Shown in pieces: positions 1-11,389 of a stretch of DNA of 64,000 bases. Under the pieces are notes generated by a model, which saw only the letters and a list, made by a program, of their open reading frames with translations, did not search any database and was not told the origin of the DNA. Source of the DNA: Undaria pinnatifida (Eukaryota; Sar; Phaeophyceae; Laminariales; Alariaceae); assembly GCA_012845835.1 (NCBI GenBank), contig JABAKD010000023.1, positions 3,188,697-3,252,696 of the forward strand, read 5' to 3'. Position 1 is the first letter of the stretch; every line of letters starts with the position of its first letter. The translations under genes were made by a program, and so were the position numbers.

Positions 1-2566
1 TTTTGTCTATGCCCCCTACCCAGTGCGTGTGCACACCGACTAGTTTAATGTGTAGAATGTCGGATGGAAATAGCATTTTTTTTCTTGTGAAGACCTCCCC
101 CCCCTCGAGCCTGACCACCTTGCTGGCCAGGCAAGTCGGACATCGCGAGGAAGCTATACGAATTCAAAAGGGTGTTGGACGCTGTCACCATTGTATGGAT
201 GTTATTCATAGGGGCGTCTGTGGCCGCCGGGATGGTCGAAATCGGCTACGTGTTGGTCGCGTTTGTTGTGTTTGACGGTCCCATTTCTCCGCACAGACGA
301 ACACACACACACCTGCAGTAACTTGTTGTAATTTCACAAGTATGCATGCTTGGCGTTCATATTTCGGAGTTTTTTCTCGCATGTCGCGTGGACAGAGCTG
401 ATGGCTATATACGGAGAGACTACGCTGCAGTTCTCTCGCTTTTGGCTCCATCACCTGCACCTCATGATGAAAAATCTCATTCGTGTGGCCATTTTCAACG
501 AAACATTTCTCTATTTCGACAACGGACACTCTTCGAACTAACCCTGCACCCCTTAGTGTGCCAACTTCCGCAGGTTTTTGTTTGCGCGCCGTCCATAACG
601 TAACAAACGCAGTCGTTTCGCGCGCGCGATCTTTCGACGGATAAAGGGCGTACGAGTTCCCTCTCCCCCCTCCCACGTCGTCGATGATATTTATAAATTA
701 GCCGAGACGTTTTGGCCGAATCTCACCTTCTACGTTCTGCGATTGAGCGCGTGGCACAGCTGTTACCTCTATTTTCACCGCGTGGAGGATGGCCATGATG
801 AAAACATTGACTACGTCAGACAGCAGTAGTAGTATTGGGCTAGGTATGCTGGTTGAGAGTCGATACGATCACTTCTGTCGCAAATACTCGCCTATAACAC
901 TCCCTGTCGGTCTTATAAGGGCTTTCGCGATCGTCACCTGTTGGTTGGGTGCACGATGACCACCGAGGCCGACCGTACCTTACGCTATGTTCTGGTATCA
1001 GTTCCAATTGTGTCGAAGTTTTGGCTGTCGGTGGACCTGATCACAGTGTACCCTACATCCGGGAACTTAGCGTGAAAGAATGTTGCGTGGTAGTCCGCTT
1101 CCAGTCTTGGAGCGGGGACAGTTGTGCGCGTATGTATTCGATATCCCACCTTTGCTTAGGCTGAGCAAGGTGTTAAGTAGACCAAGGTTGCAATAGGTAA
1201 AGAGCGAAAATATTCCTGCACCGTTATTGTTTTTGACTAACACAAAGGTATGCCACAAGCCCCTCACGGCTTTCACTGCTGCACCCCTCCATTATCTGAC
1301 CGGTCAGATCACCAGCATCAACACGTACTTACAAATCGACTCTCCGTCGATAGGGTGTGTACCATAAACACCTCCCACCTTTGCCAGAAAATATGTTTTT
1401 CACGTCCAGGATCGAGTAGTGAGGCGTATGCACCAGTATCGACCTGGCACATAGTATACAGACTCCCGATTTCACTTCAATATGTTTCTGGTGGGGGCAT
1501 GAATTGCGTCACCTGTGATATGTGGGTGTACCACCTTGGGTTTGCTTAGGCTTTTCCCTGAGGAAGTCCTCATCTCCAGAGTGACCGGAGCCTGTCCTGT
1601 GACCACGCACTCGATTATGTGAGATAATGTGAGAACAACCACAACAAACTACGACGTCGTAGGCAGCTATGCTTAGTGCATTCAGTTCGTGCGTACGATA
1701 CGGCACATTTAACAGCCTCAACTACAAGACAACAAAATTGCATCGTCGTCAGACGATCGTCGACAAAATGCGATTATACAAGAATTAGACTACATCATTA
1801 TTATCCTTTTTTGACGGCCAAGCCCATGCCATGTAACCCTCTAGCCTGGCGCGTTGTAAACTTGCTATTGCTGATCGTAACAAACGACGCGGTATGCCAT
1901 ATCGTAAAACGCCATTTCACATTTTTTCTCCCTGTCTCCTGCAGCCCAACGATGCAACTTCCAAAATGTTGGACTTTCGGCAGTATACATGTTCGCGCCT
2001 AACGCCGCCCCTTTCCTTCCCAGCTGGTGGTGTTATCTGCGTTGTTAGATACCTGGTTTAACCATTGCTCACTGCTGTGTGTGTTCTTTATTATATGATG
2101 TTTTTTTCACGCATCAATATCCATCACCCTCAGTGCCCGTGCCGGTGCCTCTCAGCGAGAGACGAGGTCTGTCAAAATACGAGAAAGTGATCGTACACAT
2201 TACAAATACAGCAAGGGACTCAGCCATGTAATGATGTAAACCGCAATGAACACGCCGGTTTAAAGAAAGACGGAGGACAGCACAGCAGACGTTTTTTGGA
2301 ACAAACAATTAAAACACGCAATTGTAACGAACGACAACACCAAAAAAGAAGAAAACGGTAAAAAAAAAAAAATAGATGTAAAAGAAATGCGAATAACCCA
2401 AGATGGCTCGAGAATCATGAAAAAAAAAGAACAACAGCCAGCCAGTAAATGGCAACAAAACAGATAATGCATTTTATTTAACCAACAAAGAGGGTAGAAA
2501 CCATGCTACGTTTTTGAAATACTATACCCTAACCGCAAGGGTAGGAGCAGTGCCGCATGACCTGTG
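1..2566. other. No recognisable gene
   Basis: I see no conserved domain, repeat family or RNA gene here. The longest open frame is on the minus strand at 206-676 (156 codons). It is Arg/Gln-rich at its end, has no membrane segment or motif I recognise, and its length is within what chance allows. A-rich and T-rich stretches lie at 2340-2460. A spliced host gene with short exons cannot be excluded. Confidence 0.5.
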
Positions 2567-2604
2567 TGTTGTGGTTGTGGTTGTGGTTGCTGTTGTTGTT
2601 GTTT

Positions 2605-2655
<51 letters not shown>

Positions 2656-2706
2656 TTGTTGTTGTTGTTGTTGTTGTGGTTGTTGTTGTGGTTGTGGTTG
2701 TTGTTT

Positions 2707-2738
<32 letters not shown>

Positions 2739-2749
2739 GCTGCTGCTGT

Positions 2750-2788
<39 letters not shown>

Positions 2789-2812
2789 TGTTGAGTTTGT
2801 TGTTGTTGTTGT
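2567..2812. repeat. (GTT)n trinucleotide microsatellite
   Basis: About 245 bp consist almost entirely of GTT/TTG units, with occasional GTG, TTT and CTG interruptions. In the three frames of each strand it reads as poly-Val, poly-Leu, poly-Cys, poly-Thr or similar, so the open frames across it are artefacts of the repeat. No flanking ORF continues meaningfully into it. Confidence 0.95.
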
Positions 2813-2958
2813 TCTTACATTAACTCGTAAAATCAAGCCCGTTCTCACAGGACAGGCTCCAGTCACTCTGGAGTGGAGTAGTACCTCACGGATACATACT
2901 CAAACCAATATAAAATGCCTACAAATCACCTCATGTTATAACCATATCTATCTGGCGA

Positions 2959-3130
2959 CGGTGGTGCCCATGTGGTATAATGCTTAGATTGAGTAAGCTA
3001 TTGGTTAACCTTTTGCCAGCGGTCAAACGCACTACTAATGCCTCACTAATTTCCGCAACAAAAAGCGTCGTCGACAGACCATGGGTATTTAGGGCCGTGG
3101 GTTCAAACCCCACATCCACCAATATATATT
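2959..3130 (+). tRNA. tRNA-like segment: intron-bearing tRNA gene or tRNA-derived SINE head
   Basis: At about 3092-3119 there is a near-ideal T arm and B box: a GTGGG/CCCAC stem around the loop TTCAAAC, followed by ATCCACCA. About 130 bp upstream, from 2960, GGTGGTGCCCATGTGGTA resembles a tRNA 5' end with an A box, and its first five bases can pair with the CCACC at the 3' end. The A-to-B distance is too long for an intron-less tRNA. A gene with a long intron or a tRNA-derived SINE are the two readings. The stretch 2979-3025 is repeated imperfectly at 3268-3315, which favours the SINE. The anticodon cannot be assigned. The acceptor stem is imperfect at pairs 6 and 7. Confidence 0.35.
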
Positions 3131-3267
3131 TTCAAGTTTTTCCCCGTGTCGAACTTAAAAAATACTCTCCCCGGTATAGCCAGGAAATGAAACGGCTAGG
3201 ATGCATTGACATGTCGGCCTGTAAATCCGGTCCACCTGCTATCCCGCCCTGTCAGGGGCGGAGAGTT

Positions 3268-3320
3268 TTATAAGGCTTAGTCTGGGTAAGCTATTGGCTA
3301 ACCTTTTGCAAATAGTCACA
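3268..3320 (+). repeat. Partial second copy of the tRNA-like segment
   Basis: The run containing GTAAGCTATTGGCTAACC followed by TTTTGC closely matches 2979-3025, which has GTAAGCTATTGGTTAACC then TTTTGC. The B-box part is not present in this copy. Two similar heads 290 bp apart support a dispersed or tandem repeat rather than a single tRNA gene. Confidence 0.5.
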
Positions 3321-3407
3321 CAGGCTGATACCCCATAAATACCGTAACACATGCCGTCATAAACTCCATCGTACCCCCAACACAACATAATGAAGAAAGG
3401 ATAAAAG

Positions 3408-3549
3408 AAAAACAAGCGTTGGGCTGCGAAAGCAACTGAGTTAAATCGACACACGACGCGTATAAAAATACGCGGAAGTGTGGTGAGCTAAAGCTTCATT
3501 TTTCCCCATCCGCCGGAGGATAAAAAAAAAAAAAAAAAAAAAAAAAAAA
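3408..3549 (+). repeat. SINE-like repeat, copy S1 (5'-truncated, poly(A) end)
   Basis: A plus-sense partial copy of a roughly 225-bp family also found reversed at 9606-9838, 27856-28080, 42489-42705 and 44112-44190. Shared blocks are GCGTTGGGCTGC, GAGTTAAATCGACACACGACG, GTGTGGTGAGCTAAAGC and CCCCATCCGCCGGAGGAT. It ends in an A run of about 27. The poly(A) end, small size and dispersal fit a SINE-type retroposon. Its 5' half is missing here. Confidence 0.65.
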
Positions 3550-4226
3550 CAAGCGAAGAGACACTAACAAAGCAGGTGACACTACCCGGGCAGCACCTAA
3601 TAAGCTAGATTCCCAACGCAGATTCAGAAGGTTGGACCCATTAATGCCTGCTCCGTCGTCGCCTTACTGCTATATCTTCTAGGGCTATGCCTTTATGTGT
3701 TTCAATTTATCTCTCCATAGCCTTCCCCAAGAGTATCCAAACGGAATCAGGAGTGACAAAGCAAAAGGAGATTTACTCATATAGTCCAAGTGGCACGTAA
3801 TTGGAAACAGAAAAAAGAGAAATGGGCAAAAAGAAAAGAGGGAAGACCATTTCAACTTGGTAGAGTACAAAAAGTCACGACACACAATCGTAGTCTGCGC
3901 GTTACTTTACCTCTTCCTCCAGGAAAGTATCGACACACTACTTAGGTAGTACATCCCTCACCTATCGTGACCCTTACCCTAAGCCAAATTAACCCAAACA
4001 ACCAATGTAGGGTGAACCCTAGTGTTTGGAAAAAACATTCGTCAACCATATAGCCTTGGAAAAGCATTAAGCATTCCTAAGTCAGCGGTAGTCTGCTCGC
4101 AGGTGGTCGAAATGCCGCTCTATTGAAATTGACTGACACTGCTGTCTGGTGGGCAGGCCATAAAAAAAAACAACAAGAACACACAGTATTCTCTGCGGAT
4201 GGAGGTAGGTAGGCAGGCCAATTGAG
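3550..4226. other. No recognisable feature
   Basis: Unique-looking sequence between the poly(A) end of SINE-like copy S1 and the (GT)n end of the first LINE copy. No open frame here has a recognisable motif. Confidence 0.5.
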
Positions 4227-4914
4227 GTGTGTGTGTGTGTTCTTCACATTAAACCGTTCTTCTACTCGTCGACATCCAGCACACCCAGTGTCCGTACTGA
4301 TTCTTCACCCTAGAAAGATCAGCTCTGTGGTCACAAGCCACGACACAGAGATAATGCATCGTAATGCATTCGACAACGCAATGTCATGCCCTAGTACTGG
4401 GTACGACAGGCACAACATACATACGTCAGCAACAGAAATACATTGGAAGAGAGAAATACGAAATAAACAAAAACAAAAACAAAAACAAAAAACAAAAACA
4501 AAAAAAGAAAACAAATAAAAACAAAGATAAAAATAAAACAAAAAATGAAACAAACAAAATGAAGGGGAAATGGAAGAAACAACCCAACCGCAAAGGAGAG
4601 CCAAAGCTCGGAAAAGAAACATAATAAAATGAAATAAAATAAAGTAAAGTAAAACCAAAATAAGATAATCCGAACACGAGCCAAAAACCTGGACACGCAA
4701 GGAGGGAACAAAGGGGAAAAAAATACCCAGAGAAAGACGAAAAGTGCTATGTACCTACTGGTCGGCCTGGTACCTTGCTACCCTGTCTGCCATCTCCTTC
4801 CTGCCTTCGTCCACCGCAGTCTCCCTTCTATTCCTCCTGTTGCCCCCCCTGCCCCCATTCCCTTGGACGGCTTTCCTTCTACTCCTCCTGTTTCCCCCCC
4901 TCCCCCCTTTGTGT
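4227..4914 (-). mobile_element. LINE copy A', 5'-truncated, 3' end with (AC)n tail
   Basis: Read on the minus strand, this starts inside the last codons of the LINE ORF and runs through the 3' untranslated region. It ends with GGTTTAATGTGAAGAACAC followed by an (AC)n run, seen on the plus strand as (GT)n at 4227-4240. It matches 24745-25420 over its whole length and 10543-10934 over its distal part. The UTR contains an (ACAAAA)n-like A-rich tract at 4460-4560. It abuts the 3' end of LINE copy A at about 4915. Either A inserted into A', or the two landed beside each other. Confidence 0.8.
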
Positions 4915-7430
4915 TCTTCTCATTAAACCAAAATACCTTGTAAAAGAGAGAAACAACGAAAGAAACCAAGACAAAATAAATAAATAAATAAATAAAAAGG
5001 GGAGCCAAAGCACGGGAGATAGAAACATACCCCGAGCATGAGCCAAAATGGACATGCAAGGGGGAAAGAAAGGGTAAGAATACCCCGGAAAAAAGAAACA
5101 AGTAGAAGAAGGAAGACTGGGAGGGCCAAATAAAACAGGCTCGTCACCTACCCACCATGCAAGACTCCCTACATAAGGATAAGAAGGGGAAAGAAAAAAA
5201 ATAAAATAAAATAAAATATATAAATTCACGGAAAAATCAAAGTACCAAGACATCTCATTCCGAGCAGCCGCAGCAGTTGGCGGTACGAGTGGCATAGATA
5301 GAAAGGTTCCACCTACTAGTCGGCCTGGTACCTTGCTACCCTGTCTGCGGTCTCCTTCCTACTTTCATCTACCGCGGTTTCCCTTCTACTCCTCCTGTCC
5401 CCCCCCCTGCCCCCATACCCTTGTGCGGTGTTCCTTCTACCCCTCCTGCTGCCCCCCCTCCCCCCGTTCCCTTCGACACCACCCACGGCGGATGCGCGGC
5501 GCTGTCTACTCAGCTTCGCCTCATCCTCGTGCCACCTGCCCATGAACCGTTCAGCTGCTTCGAGGACCCCCCGGTACCACTTGCCCACCTTTTTTGCTGC
5601 AGTGGGCCACAGCGCGGTCCCAACTCCAAAAACTAAGGGGGAGTGTTCCGTTGATCCCTCGTTGGCTTTGAACACCCTAAGGTCCTCAGCTATGGCTCTA
5701 GGCCAAGTCTTAAGTTGTCCGCCTGGTTTCGGGTTCTCCCCACCAGCGATCGTCCCGAACATCAACCGACGGGGCAGTCGCCCCTTGTGTTGTCGCACCA
5801 GGGCCCCGGCAAAGAAGAGCCGCCGTTTACGGATGGTCGTTTCGATGCTCTCGCATCGTGTCATCCTGAGGGCCTTCGCGTACGAGAGGGTGGTGTGGTC
5901 GGTGCGTAATCGGCGCTGGAAGCCAATGACTCGCAAAAGGACTTCGTGGTGGGCTGATCGGAGCTTGGCGAAGTGGTCCGCATTGAGGGTCCACGTCACA
6001 CACCCGTACAGCAGGGTCTCAATGACCTCGGCCTTCAGCATGCGGACTTTCAGACCAAGCGGGGCGGTCGTCCTGTCATACAATTCCGGGCCAAACCGTT
6101 TGAGGCATGCCCGCATGAGACGGATCCGTCGTTCGATTTCGAGCGACAGGTCAGCGCTTTCGTGGATAATGCCGCCTAGGTATAAAAACTGGGTCGTCTG
6201 TTTATACCTCTGGCCTGATGCTTCGATCGCGAGCGGTGGGGCGAGGGATGTCTGGTCCGGTGTTCGTAGCAGCATCGTCTCTGTCTTCTTTTCCGATACC
6301 GTGAGGCCTGCTGCTTCGAAGACAGTCACGATGGCTGTCATCATTTTAGCAAGGCCTTCCGCCGACTTCGAAACAATTCCTGCGTCATCTGCGTACAACA
6401 TGCCCCACACAGCCCTTTGCACGCATGCCAACGGTTCCTCTTTTCCGACTGCACTGCCCTCTTCGAGGTGAACCAAATCCCTTACGATGCTTTCGTCTTT
6501 GCTGAAGCGTACCAGCACGACGTGTATCGCAGCAGCGAAGAACACGTTGAACAGTAACGGTGATAGCACGCAGCCTTGCCGCAGCCCCTGGGTGACATTA
6601 AACCAATCCGAGTGCTCGCCGTCATCCGCACGCACGCGAGCCCGCATGCCTTCGTGGAAGTTGCGGATAACTGTAAGCATCTTGGTTGGTACGCCAAGGC
6701 GTGTGAGTACCTCCCACAACAGTTCCCGGTCGACAGAGTCGTACGCTTTCTGCAGATCGATGAAGCACATGTACAGGGGGATTTTCCTCTGTCGTCCGAG
6801 CTCTTGCAACCGGCGCACGACAAACAGCATGTCGACCGTCGACCGTGCGGGACGGAAGCCGCACTGTTCTTCAGGAAGTATTTCCTCGGCCTCGCAGTAG
6901 TTGCTAAGGCGGGACGCAACGATTTTCAACAATATTTTGCCTGCGTGGGCAACAAGCGAGATCCCTCTGTAATTGTTGCAATCAGTTCGATCCTTTTTTT
7001 TGTGAAGGGTCTTGATGATAGCATCTTTCCATTGCTGGGGGACTTCGCCCGTTACCCACACGTTGACAAGGATATTGTGAAAACACTGGACGAAAGCGGG
7101 GTGGTCAAGTTTTAGTAGTTCGACCGGGAGACCGTCTGGTCCAACGGCTTTCCAATTTGACATGCCCTTAATCGCATCCATCATCTCGTTCATGGATGGA
7201 GTAGACAGAAGGTATACTTGATACCAATCGTGTGTGACAGCAGTTACGAGTTCACGGTTTACAATCGTGTCGCATTTCGCGAAAAAAGGGGCCGCGTTTG
7301 ATGTGGCGACCTCGTGATGTCCTTGTGCTACGCTGTGGCCCACAACCTGAACACCAACCAAGCCCCTTGCACTTCTGAAGACCACATCCTTCCGGTCCTG
7401 GAGATAAGCAATCACGTACAATCTATCCAT
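4915..7430 (-). mobile_element. LINE copy A (non-LTR retrotransposon, endonuclease region missing)
   Basis: A minus-strand element holding the long reverse transcriptase ORF and a 3' untranslated region of about 400 bp. The UTR ends near 4915 with the family terminal motif (GGTTTAATGAGAAGAACAC on the minus strand). No apurinic-type endonuclease domain is visible upstream of the ORF start at 7430, so this copy is probably 5'-truncated, as LINEs usually are. The (AAAT)n run at 4975-4995 is within its UTR. Confidence 0.85.
5316..7430 (-). CDS. LINE reverse transcriptase (ORF2-type, 704 residues, open)
   Basis: RNA-directed DNA polymerase of a non-LTR retrotransposon, which primes on nicked target DNA. 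The RT domain spans about residues 95-430. NYRGISL is near 153, FIDLQKAYD at 223-231, [14 protein letters not shown] at 281-294 and the catalytic YADD at 346-349. A LINE-type thumb and C-terminal region follows (FLYLGG near 415, then a His/Arg-rich stretch). The last ~60 residues are Gly/Arg-rich low-complexity repeats ending in [10 protein letters not shown]. The same ending is encoded in the truncated copies at 4760-4910 and 24752-24882. The frame has no stop or frameshift, so decay is slight. The first Met is simply the first in the open frame. The natural protein was probably longer, with an N-terminal endonuclease. Confidence 0.9.
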   Translation of the reverse strand: MDRLYVIAYLQDRKDVVFRSARGLVGVQVVGHSVAQGHHEVATSNAAPFFAKCDTIVNRELVTAVTHDWYQVYLLSTPSMNEMMDAIKGMSNWKAVGPDGLPVELLKLDHPAFVQCFHNILVNVWVTGEVPQQWKDAIIKTLHKKKDRTDCNNYRGISLVAHAGKILLKIVASRLSNYCEAEEILPEEQCGFRPARSTVDMLFVVRRLQELGRQRKIPLYMCFIDLQKAYDSVDRELLWEVLTRLGVPTKMLTVIRNFHEGMRARVRADDGEHSDWFNVTQGLRQGCVLSPLLFNVFFAAAIHVVLVRFSKDESIVRDLVHLEEGSAVGKEEPLACVQRAVWGMLYADDAGIVSKSAEGLAKMMTAIVTVFEAAGLTVSEKKTETMLLRTPDQTSLAPPLAIEASGQRYKQTTQFLYLGGIIHESADLSLEIERRIRLMRACLKRFGPELYDRTTAPLGLKVRMLKAEVIETLLYGCVTWTLNADHFAKLRSAHHEVLLRVIGFQRRLRTDHTTLSYAKALRMTRCESIETTIRKRRLFFAGALVRQHKGRLPRRLMFGTIAGGENPKPGGQLKTWPRAIAEDLRVFKANEGSTEHSPLVFGVGTALWPTAAKKVGKWYRGVLEAAERFMGRWHEDEAKLSRQRRASAVGGVEGNGGRGGSRRGRRNTAQGYGGRGGDRRSRRETAVDESRKETADRVARYQAD

Positions 7431-8764
7431 CTAAGAGACACTAACCTTGTGAACCTGTGCACCAGTTCAACCTGGCGTCTCTGAGACTTTGGCGAGCGCA
7501 TTTCCGTCCTCGGGCAGGTCGCTAAGGGTAAGCAATTATGAGTTAAGCATCGATCGGTGTTCTTCAATTGTCCGAGCCTGTATCGCCTGTGTAGACTTTG
7601 CAGAAATGTTTGTCTCGCCACATGACTCTAGACCTGACGGCTGACGGCCGCGGTTCGTGAATGTAGCGTTCAATCTGAGCGACGCGCTTGCTCTCGCTGG
7701 AGATCACCTGACACACCATACTGCAGTGTTTCTGGTTGATCGTCGCTGTTGTGCCTTTGTTGTACCCCGGTGTACACCCATTTCCAGGTGCCGAACGACC
7801 AACACCAGCATTAGCCACTTTTATTTCGTTCCCGATTTGCTGTTTTTCTTTTTCGAAAATTTCACACTCATCTGGGCATGACCCATCGCCAAGGCTCCGG
7901 GGAGCTATGATGCCGCTGTTAGGTCGCCCTAACTGCGCGCAACTTGCGAACCAGATGTTAGCCTCGAATAGCCACCCTTATGTTGGTTGCCCGCGTTTGG
8001 CATGGTTATGCCCCGCATGCCGGCATCCGTACTCTCGTTCCACACCGAAGCCGATCGACTTCTCTTTCACGCTTTCCTCGCCCGTTGTTCCTCTTTTCGA
8101 GGAAAAGTGGATCTAATATATTTGCATATTCAAATGCGCTATACCTCACAGACAAAACGGTCAGGGGCACATCCAAGGGCAGCACGCTGCCCTGAGCGTG
8201 CCGACTAAGTTAATCTCACCACGGCAACCTCCGCTGTTTTTCAAACTCTATGTGGCGTTGGGTTGGCACAGGTGGGAGCGTAAAAACTCGCAGTGCACCC
8301 GAGAGGCATCCCCACCCTATACCTACGCTTTCCGGCAGCTAGAAAATGAATCATGCATGCAAAGACAGATGTGCATACGTAACCCTTTAGAGCCCCAAAA
8401 TCTCACTCTGTACTAAGTTCACATTACTTTGTCCCCAAAAAAGGTTTCCATCTGTAAATGCGTTAAGGATAGGCGTAGTGCGCGAGGCCCCAGGTGCACT
8501 TGCTTGAGGCGCTCAGAGGTTTTCTATCTCTGTGTGTTTCCCTACTGCTTTTTCCGTCGCCCCGTGTCGTAGCGCTGTGCGTTGCTATTCTTAGCCGCCA
8601 TCGCGAGGTCACGTCGCCATGACCTGTGAGCGAAGAGTTTATAACCATATTCAGTAGCCTCAAGCTCATTCTACGCTCTATTAATTTACGCAGAGCCGGC
8701 CGATCGCTGTGCCTATTCTGTGCTCTAGTAGAGAAGTTGACACCGCATAATGTACGAGTATACA
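7431..8764. other. No gene recognised upstream of LINE copy A
   Basis: If LINE A were full length, its endonuclease domain would lie here on the minus strand. I find no such motif. The small open frames overlap on both strands and lack features. It is probably flanking host DNA, or LINE sequence too decayed to see by eye. Confidence 0.4.
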
Positions 8765-8857
8765 TTCTAGGGTGAAGAATCAGTACGGACACTGGGTGTG
8801 CTGGATGTCGACGAGTAGAAGAACGGTTTAATGTGAAGAACACACACACACATACAA
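8765..8857 (+). mobile_element. LINE copy B, 3' terminal fragment
   Basis: About 93 bp identical or nearly so to the last part of the LINE 3' UTR. It starts at TTCTAGGGTGAAGAATCAG, passes GACACTGGGTGTGCTGGATG and ends with GGTTTAATGTGAAGAACAC and a short (AC)n run. Extreme 5' truncation is typical of target-primed reverse transcription. Confidence 0.85.
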
Positions 8858-9080
8858 ACAATGTCTCGCCTGTCCGAGTACAAGAGTTTCACAAAAATGC
8901 GTCCAGAAATGCCTCATATACTAGGAGCGGATGAACTACTGCTGTCCACGTAACACATGAATCATGCTATATGTGACACCCGCGTCATGTGTGGGTGGCG
9001 CGAAGAAGCACGCTTCATGTTGTCGAATAATATTTCACAAAACAACCGAAGGATAGGTCTGTGCCTTTAGAGGAATAGGT

Positions 9081-9272
9081 GTTGCCGTCTCTTACCTGAT
9101 ATCCTATACGAAGAGACGGCCACCACACTGCCCGGGGTCTTCGTCTTTCCCAATCGCGCCACTGAACTAAATAACGATGTGCTGACATGCTTCAACTCTT
9201 ACTGAGAGACAGATTGTCGCCGTCACTCACCTGATATCTTATCCGAAGAGACAGAAACCACACTCCCCGAGC
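9081..9272 (+). repeat. Two imperfect copies of a ~58-bp hairpin-containing repeat
   Basis: Copy 1 is at 9081-9137 and copy 2 at 9213-9272. They share a central ACCTGATATC and flanking GAAGAGAC, then ACCACACT. Copy 1 contains a perfect 10-bp stem, GCCGTCTCTT at 9084-9093 with AAGAGACGGC at 9111-9120. The stem has decayed in copy 2. The rest of 8858-9360 shows no gene. Confidence 0.6.
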
Positions 9273-9370
9273 TCCGTGTTTGTTACTCTAGTGTATATTA
9301 TGTTGTCGTATGACGCTGAGGGGAGGGATACGGGTAAAGGGGGGTATGCCTAATAAATGAATAGGAGCCT

Positions 9371-9428
9371 GATGCACGCGTAGTGCTAGCAAGTGATGGT
9401 GGGGGTGGCGAGAAAAGGGCGGGGGGTT
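9371..9428 (+). repeat. Short fragment of the G-rich repeat family
   Basis: The stretch GCACGCGTAGTGCTAG followed by GATGGTGGGGGTGG matches the GGTGCTAGGT...GATGGTTCGGGTGGTGGGG module seen at 23230-23280, 59855-59900 and 60140-60185. Confidence 0.45.
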
Positions 9429-9605
9429 AATCGTAACTCGACGACCATGCAAATGAGTTTGAGCTACTGCATGGGTGGCTCGAATGGAAACGAGATGGCA
9501 TAACTGGTCGGGTAGTGTACACACGATCAATTTCTATTTGTCGATATCAAAGCTGAGGGGCATTTCTCCATTTTGTATTCACGTTAGTAGATGGTCGGCA
9601 TTTTT

Positions 9606-9838
9606 GTTTTTTTTTCATCCTCCAGCGGATGGGGAGAAGTATAGCTTACGTTCTTCATGCTTCCACGTATTTTCATACACGTCGCGTTTCGGTTTTAAAA
9701 CAAAATTTCCTTCGCAATCTCGCGCTAGCTGACGTGTCCTTCGGTTCCCACTGTAGCGATAGCATCAGCTGTCCTTTTCGGCGGTCCTCGTTACTTTCCC
9801 GGGAGCGGAAGCTGCCGTTGAACACGGATGGGTGAGTA
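9606..9838 (-). repeat. SINE-like repeat, copy S2
   Basis: A minus-sense, near full-length copy of the poly(A)-ended family. On the plus strand it starts with the T run at 9606-9615, then CATCCTCCAGCGGATGGGGA. It passes CACGTATTTTCATACACGTC and the CTAGCTGACG block and ends near AAGCTGCCGTTGAACACGG. It is more diverged from the consensus than copy S3. Confidence 0.65.
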
Positions 9839-9839
9839 T

Positions 9840-10542
9840 GTCCACCCGGCCTCCCCCCTGAGGGTCAAGTGCGGTGGACATAACGACCTGAAACGGCATA
9901 TTTCCGGGTAGTGTGAGACCTGCGCGAGCTCACCCACTATCTAAACCCCCGGTCATAAGATAAAAGACTTCCGCCGCACTTCGTCCAGATGCGGTCCGCC
10001 CTACCTATTCGGGCGTGGGAAAACCATAATTTTGATATGTCAAGATCACACATTCTCACAAGTTACGCGCGTGTTGTTCACATAATGGAGATGTTTCCAC
10101 CCGTCAATTGTATACCTGGCGCAACTAGCGTCTACGGCGATGTCTCTCCCTGCAGGGAAGACAACTCTGGGGTAACAAATTTCTTGCGGTACATTGATAC
10201 TCCGTGTGATTTCGCCACTAAATAATGAACGCGACGCACCCGGAAAATTACAAACCAACCAGCGCACAAGACCACGCCCAAGAAAGACCTGAGACAATGA
10301 TGGCGAAGAAAAGAAATAAATATTATACTCCGTACGTCGTGTAGTATTGATAGTAGGCAAATAAACAGAAAGAAAAATACATGAAATAACAAAGCGATGA
10401 ACGTCAGGGGGAGGTCTACAATAATGTGCTTTTTCAATCATGCTAACGAACCCTGTTTATAGTCTTAACCCTAACCCATACGTATCGAAATTGCGGTCGA
10501 AGTGACCTTGCCGATTGTATGCTTGGATATATTTTTTTAAGT
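9840..10542. other. No recognisable feature
   Basis: No motif-bearing open frame. The minus-strand frame at 10046-10441 has hydrophobic runs but resembles nothing I know and overlaps a second frame of similar quality. Confidence 0.45.
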
Positions 10543-10934
10543 TTCTTTTCCGAGCTTTGGCTCTCCTTTCCGGTTGGGTTGTTTCTTCGATTTCCCCTTC
10601 ATTTTGTTTGTTTCATTTTTTGTTTTATTTTTATCTTTGTTTTTATTTGTTTTCTTATTTTGTTTTTGTTTTTTGTTTTTGTTTTTGTTTTTGTTTATTT
10701 CGTATTTCTCTCTTCCAATGTATTTCTGTTGCTGACGTATGTATGTTGTGCCTGTCGTACCCAGTACTAGGGCATGACATTGCGTTGTCGAATGCATTGC
10801 GATGCATTATCTCTGTGTCGTGGCTTGTGACCACAGAGTTGATCTTTCTAGGGTGAAGAATCAGTACGGACACTGGGTGTGCTGGATGTCGACGAGTAGA
10901 AGAACGGTTTAATGTGAAGAACACACACACATAT
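10543..10934 (+). mobile_element. LINE copy C, 3' UTR fragment with (AC)n tail
   Basis: Starts at TTTCTTTTCCGAGCTTTGGC and matches 25019-25420 almost base for base, including the T-rich (TTTTTG)n tract. It ends at 10925-10934 in a short (AC)n run. Open frames rich in Phe, Leu and Cys across this stretch come from the T-rich UTR and are not genes. Confidence 0.85.
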
Positions 10935-11389
10935 AACGCAAATATGATGACGGTCGAGTATTGTGTAGGGGTTTCCAGTGATAAGTTGGCTACATCGTAG
11001 CGGCATATCTGGATGGTGGAATGATTTTTGGTATTTCGCCGCCACTCTTCTTTGCGCTTTACCGAGTGAATCTTCTTCTTTCCACGATGTGCCTTGGCTA
11101 AGAGCAACGTAATATATATGTACGTCTCATATTTGTCTTCATACCGGTGATTCCACTACCCCACTGTGTCAGCTCAACGGGTGAGCCCTCTACGCCTCGT
11201 AGGGATCAACAAACACGATAATTATCGTGTACCGTACGCTGTACTTTCCCCGTTCGAAGAAAAGGATGTTGAGTGATGTGGGCTCTTCTGCGGAAGAGAG
11301 CTTGCTGGAAATACCACAAAAACAGCCCACAATAACAGCCTTCCCTGTAGGAGGGAGCGAGCTGGGTGCGTTTTGAACCATGTCTGAGG
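10935..11389. other. No recognisable feature
   Basis: Flank between LINE copy C and the coiled-coil coding remnant. Nothing is identified. Confidence 0.4.

Noticed and set aside
2514-2987. Long poly-Val, poly-Leu, poly-Cys and poly-Thr open frames
   Set aside because: All come from the (GTT)n microsatellite, which is open in every frame. No non-repeat coding context exists on either side.
4305-4711. Phe/Leu/Cys-rich hydrophobic frames on the minus strand, repeated near 10515 and 24928
   Set aside because: They translate the T-rich LINE 3' UTR in each copy. Their similarity to one another reflects the copies, not a membrane-protein family.
5428-6471. 347-codon plus-strand frame
   Set aside because: It lies entirely antisense to the LINE reverse transcriptase, whose minus frame carries the full set of RT motifs. 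The plus frame has none.
10464-10478. Telomere-like CCCTAA units (CTTAACCCTAACCC)
   Set aside because: Only two units occur, with no array nearby. They are too short to indicate a telomere or an interstitial telomeric tract.
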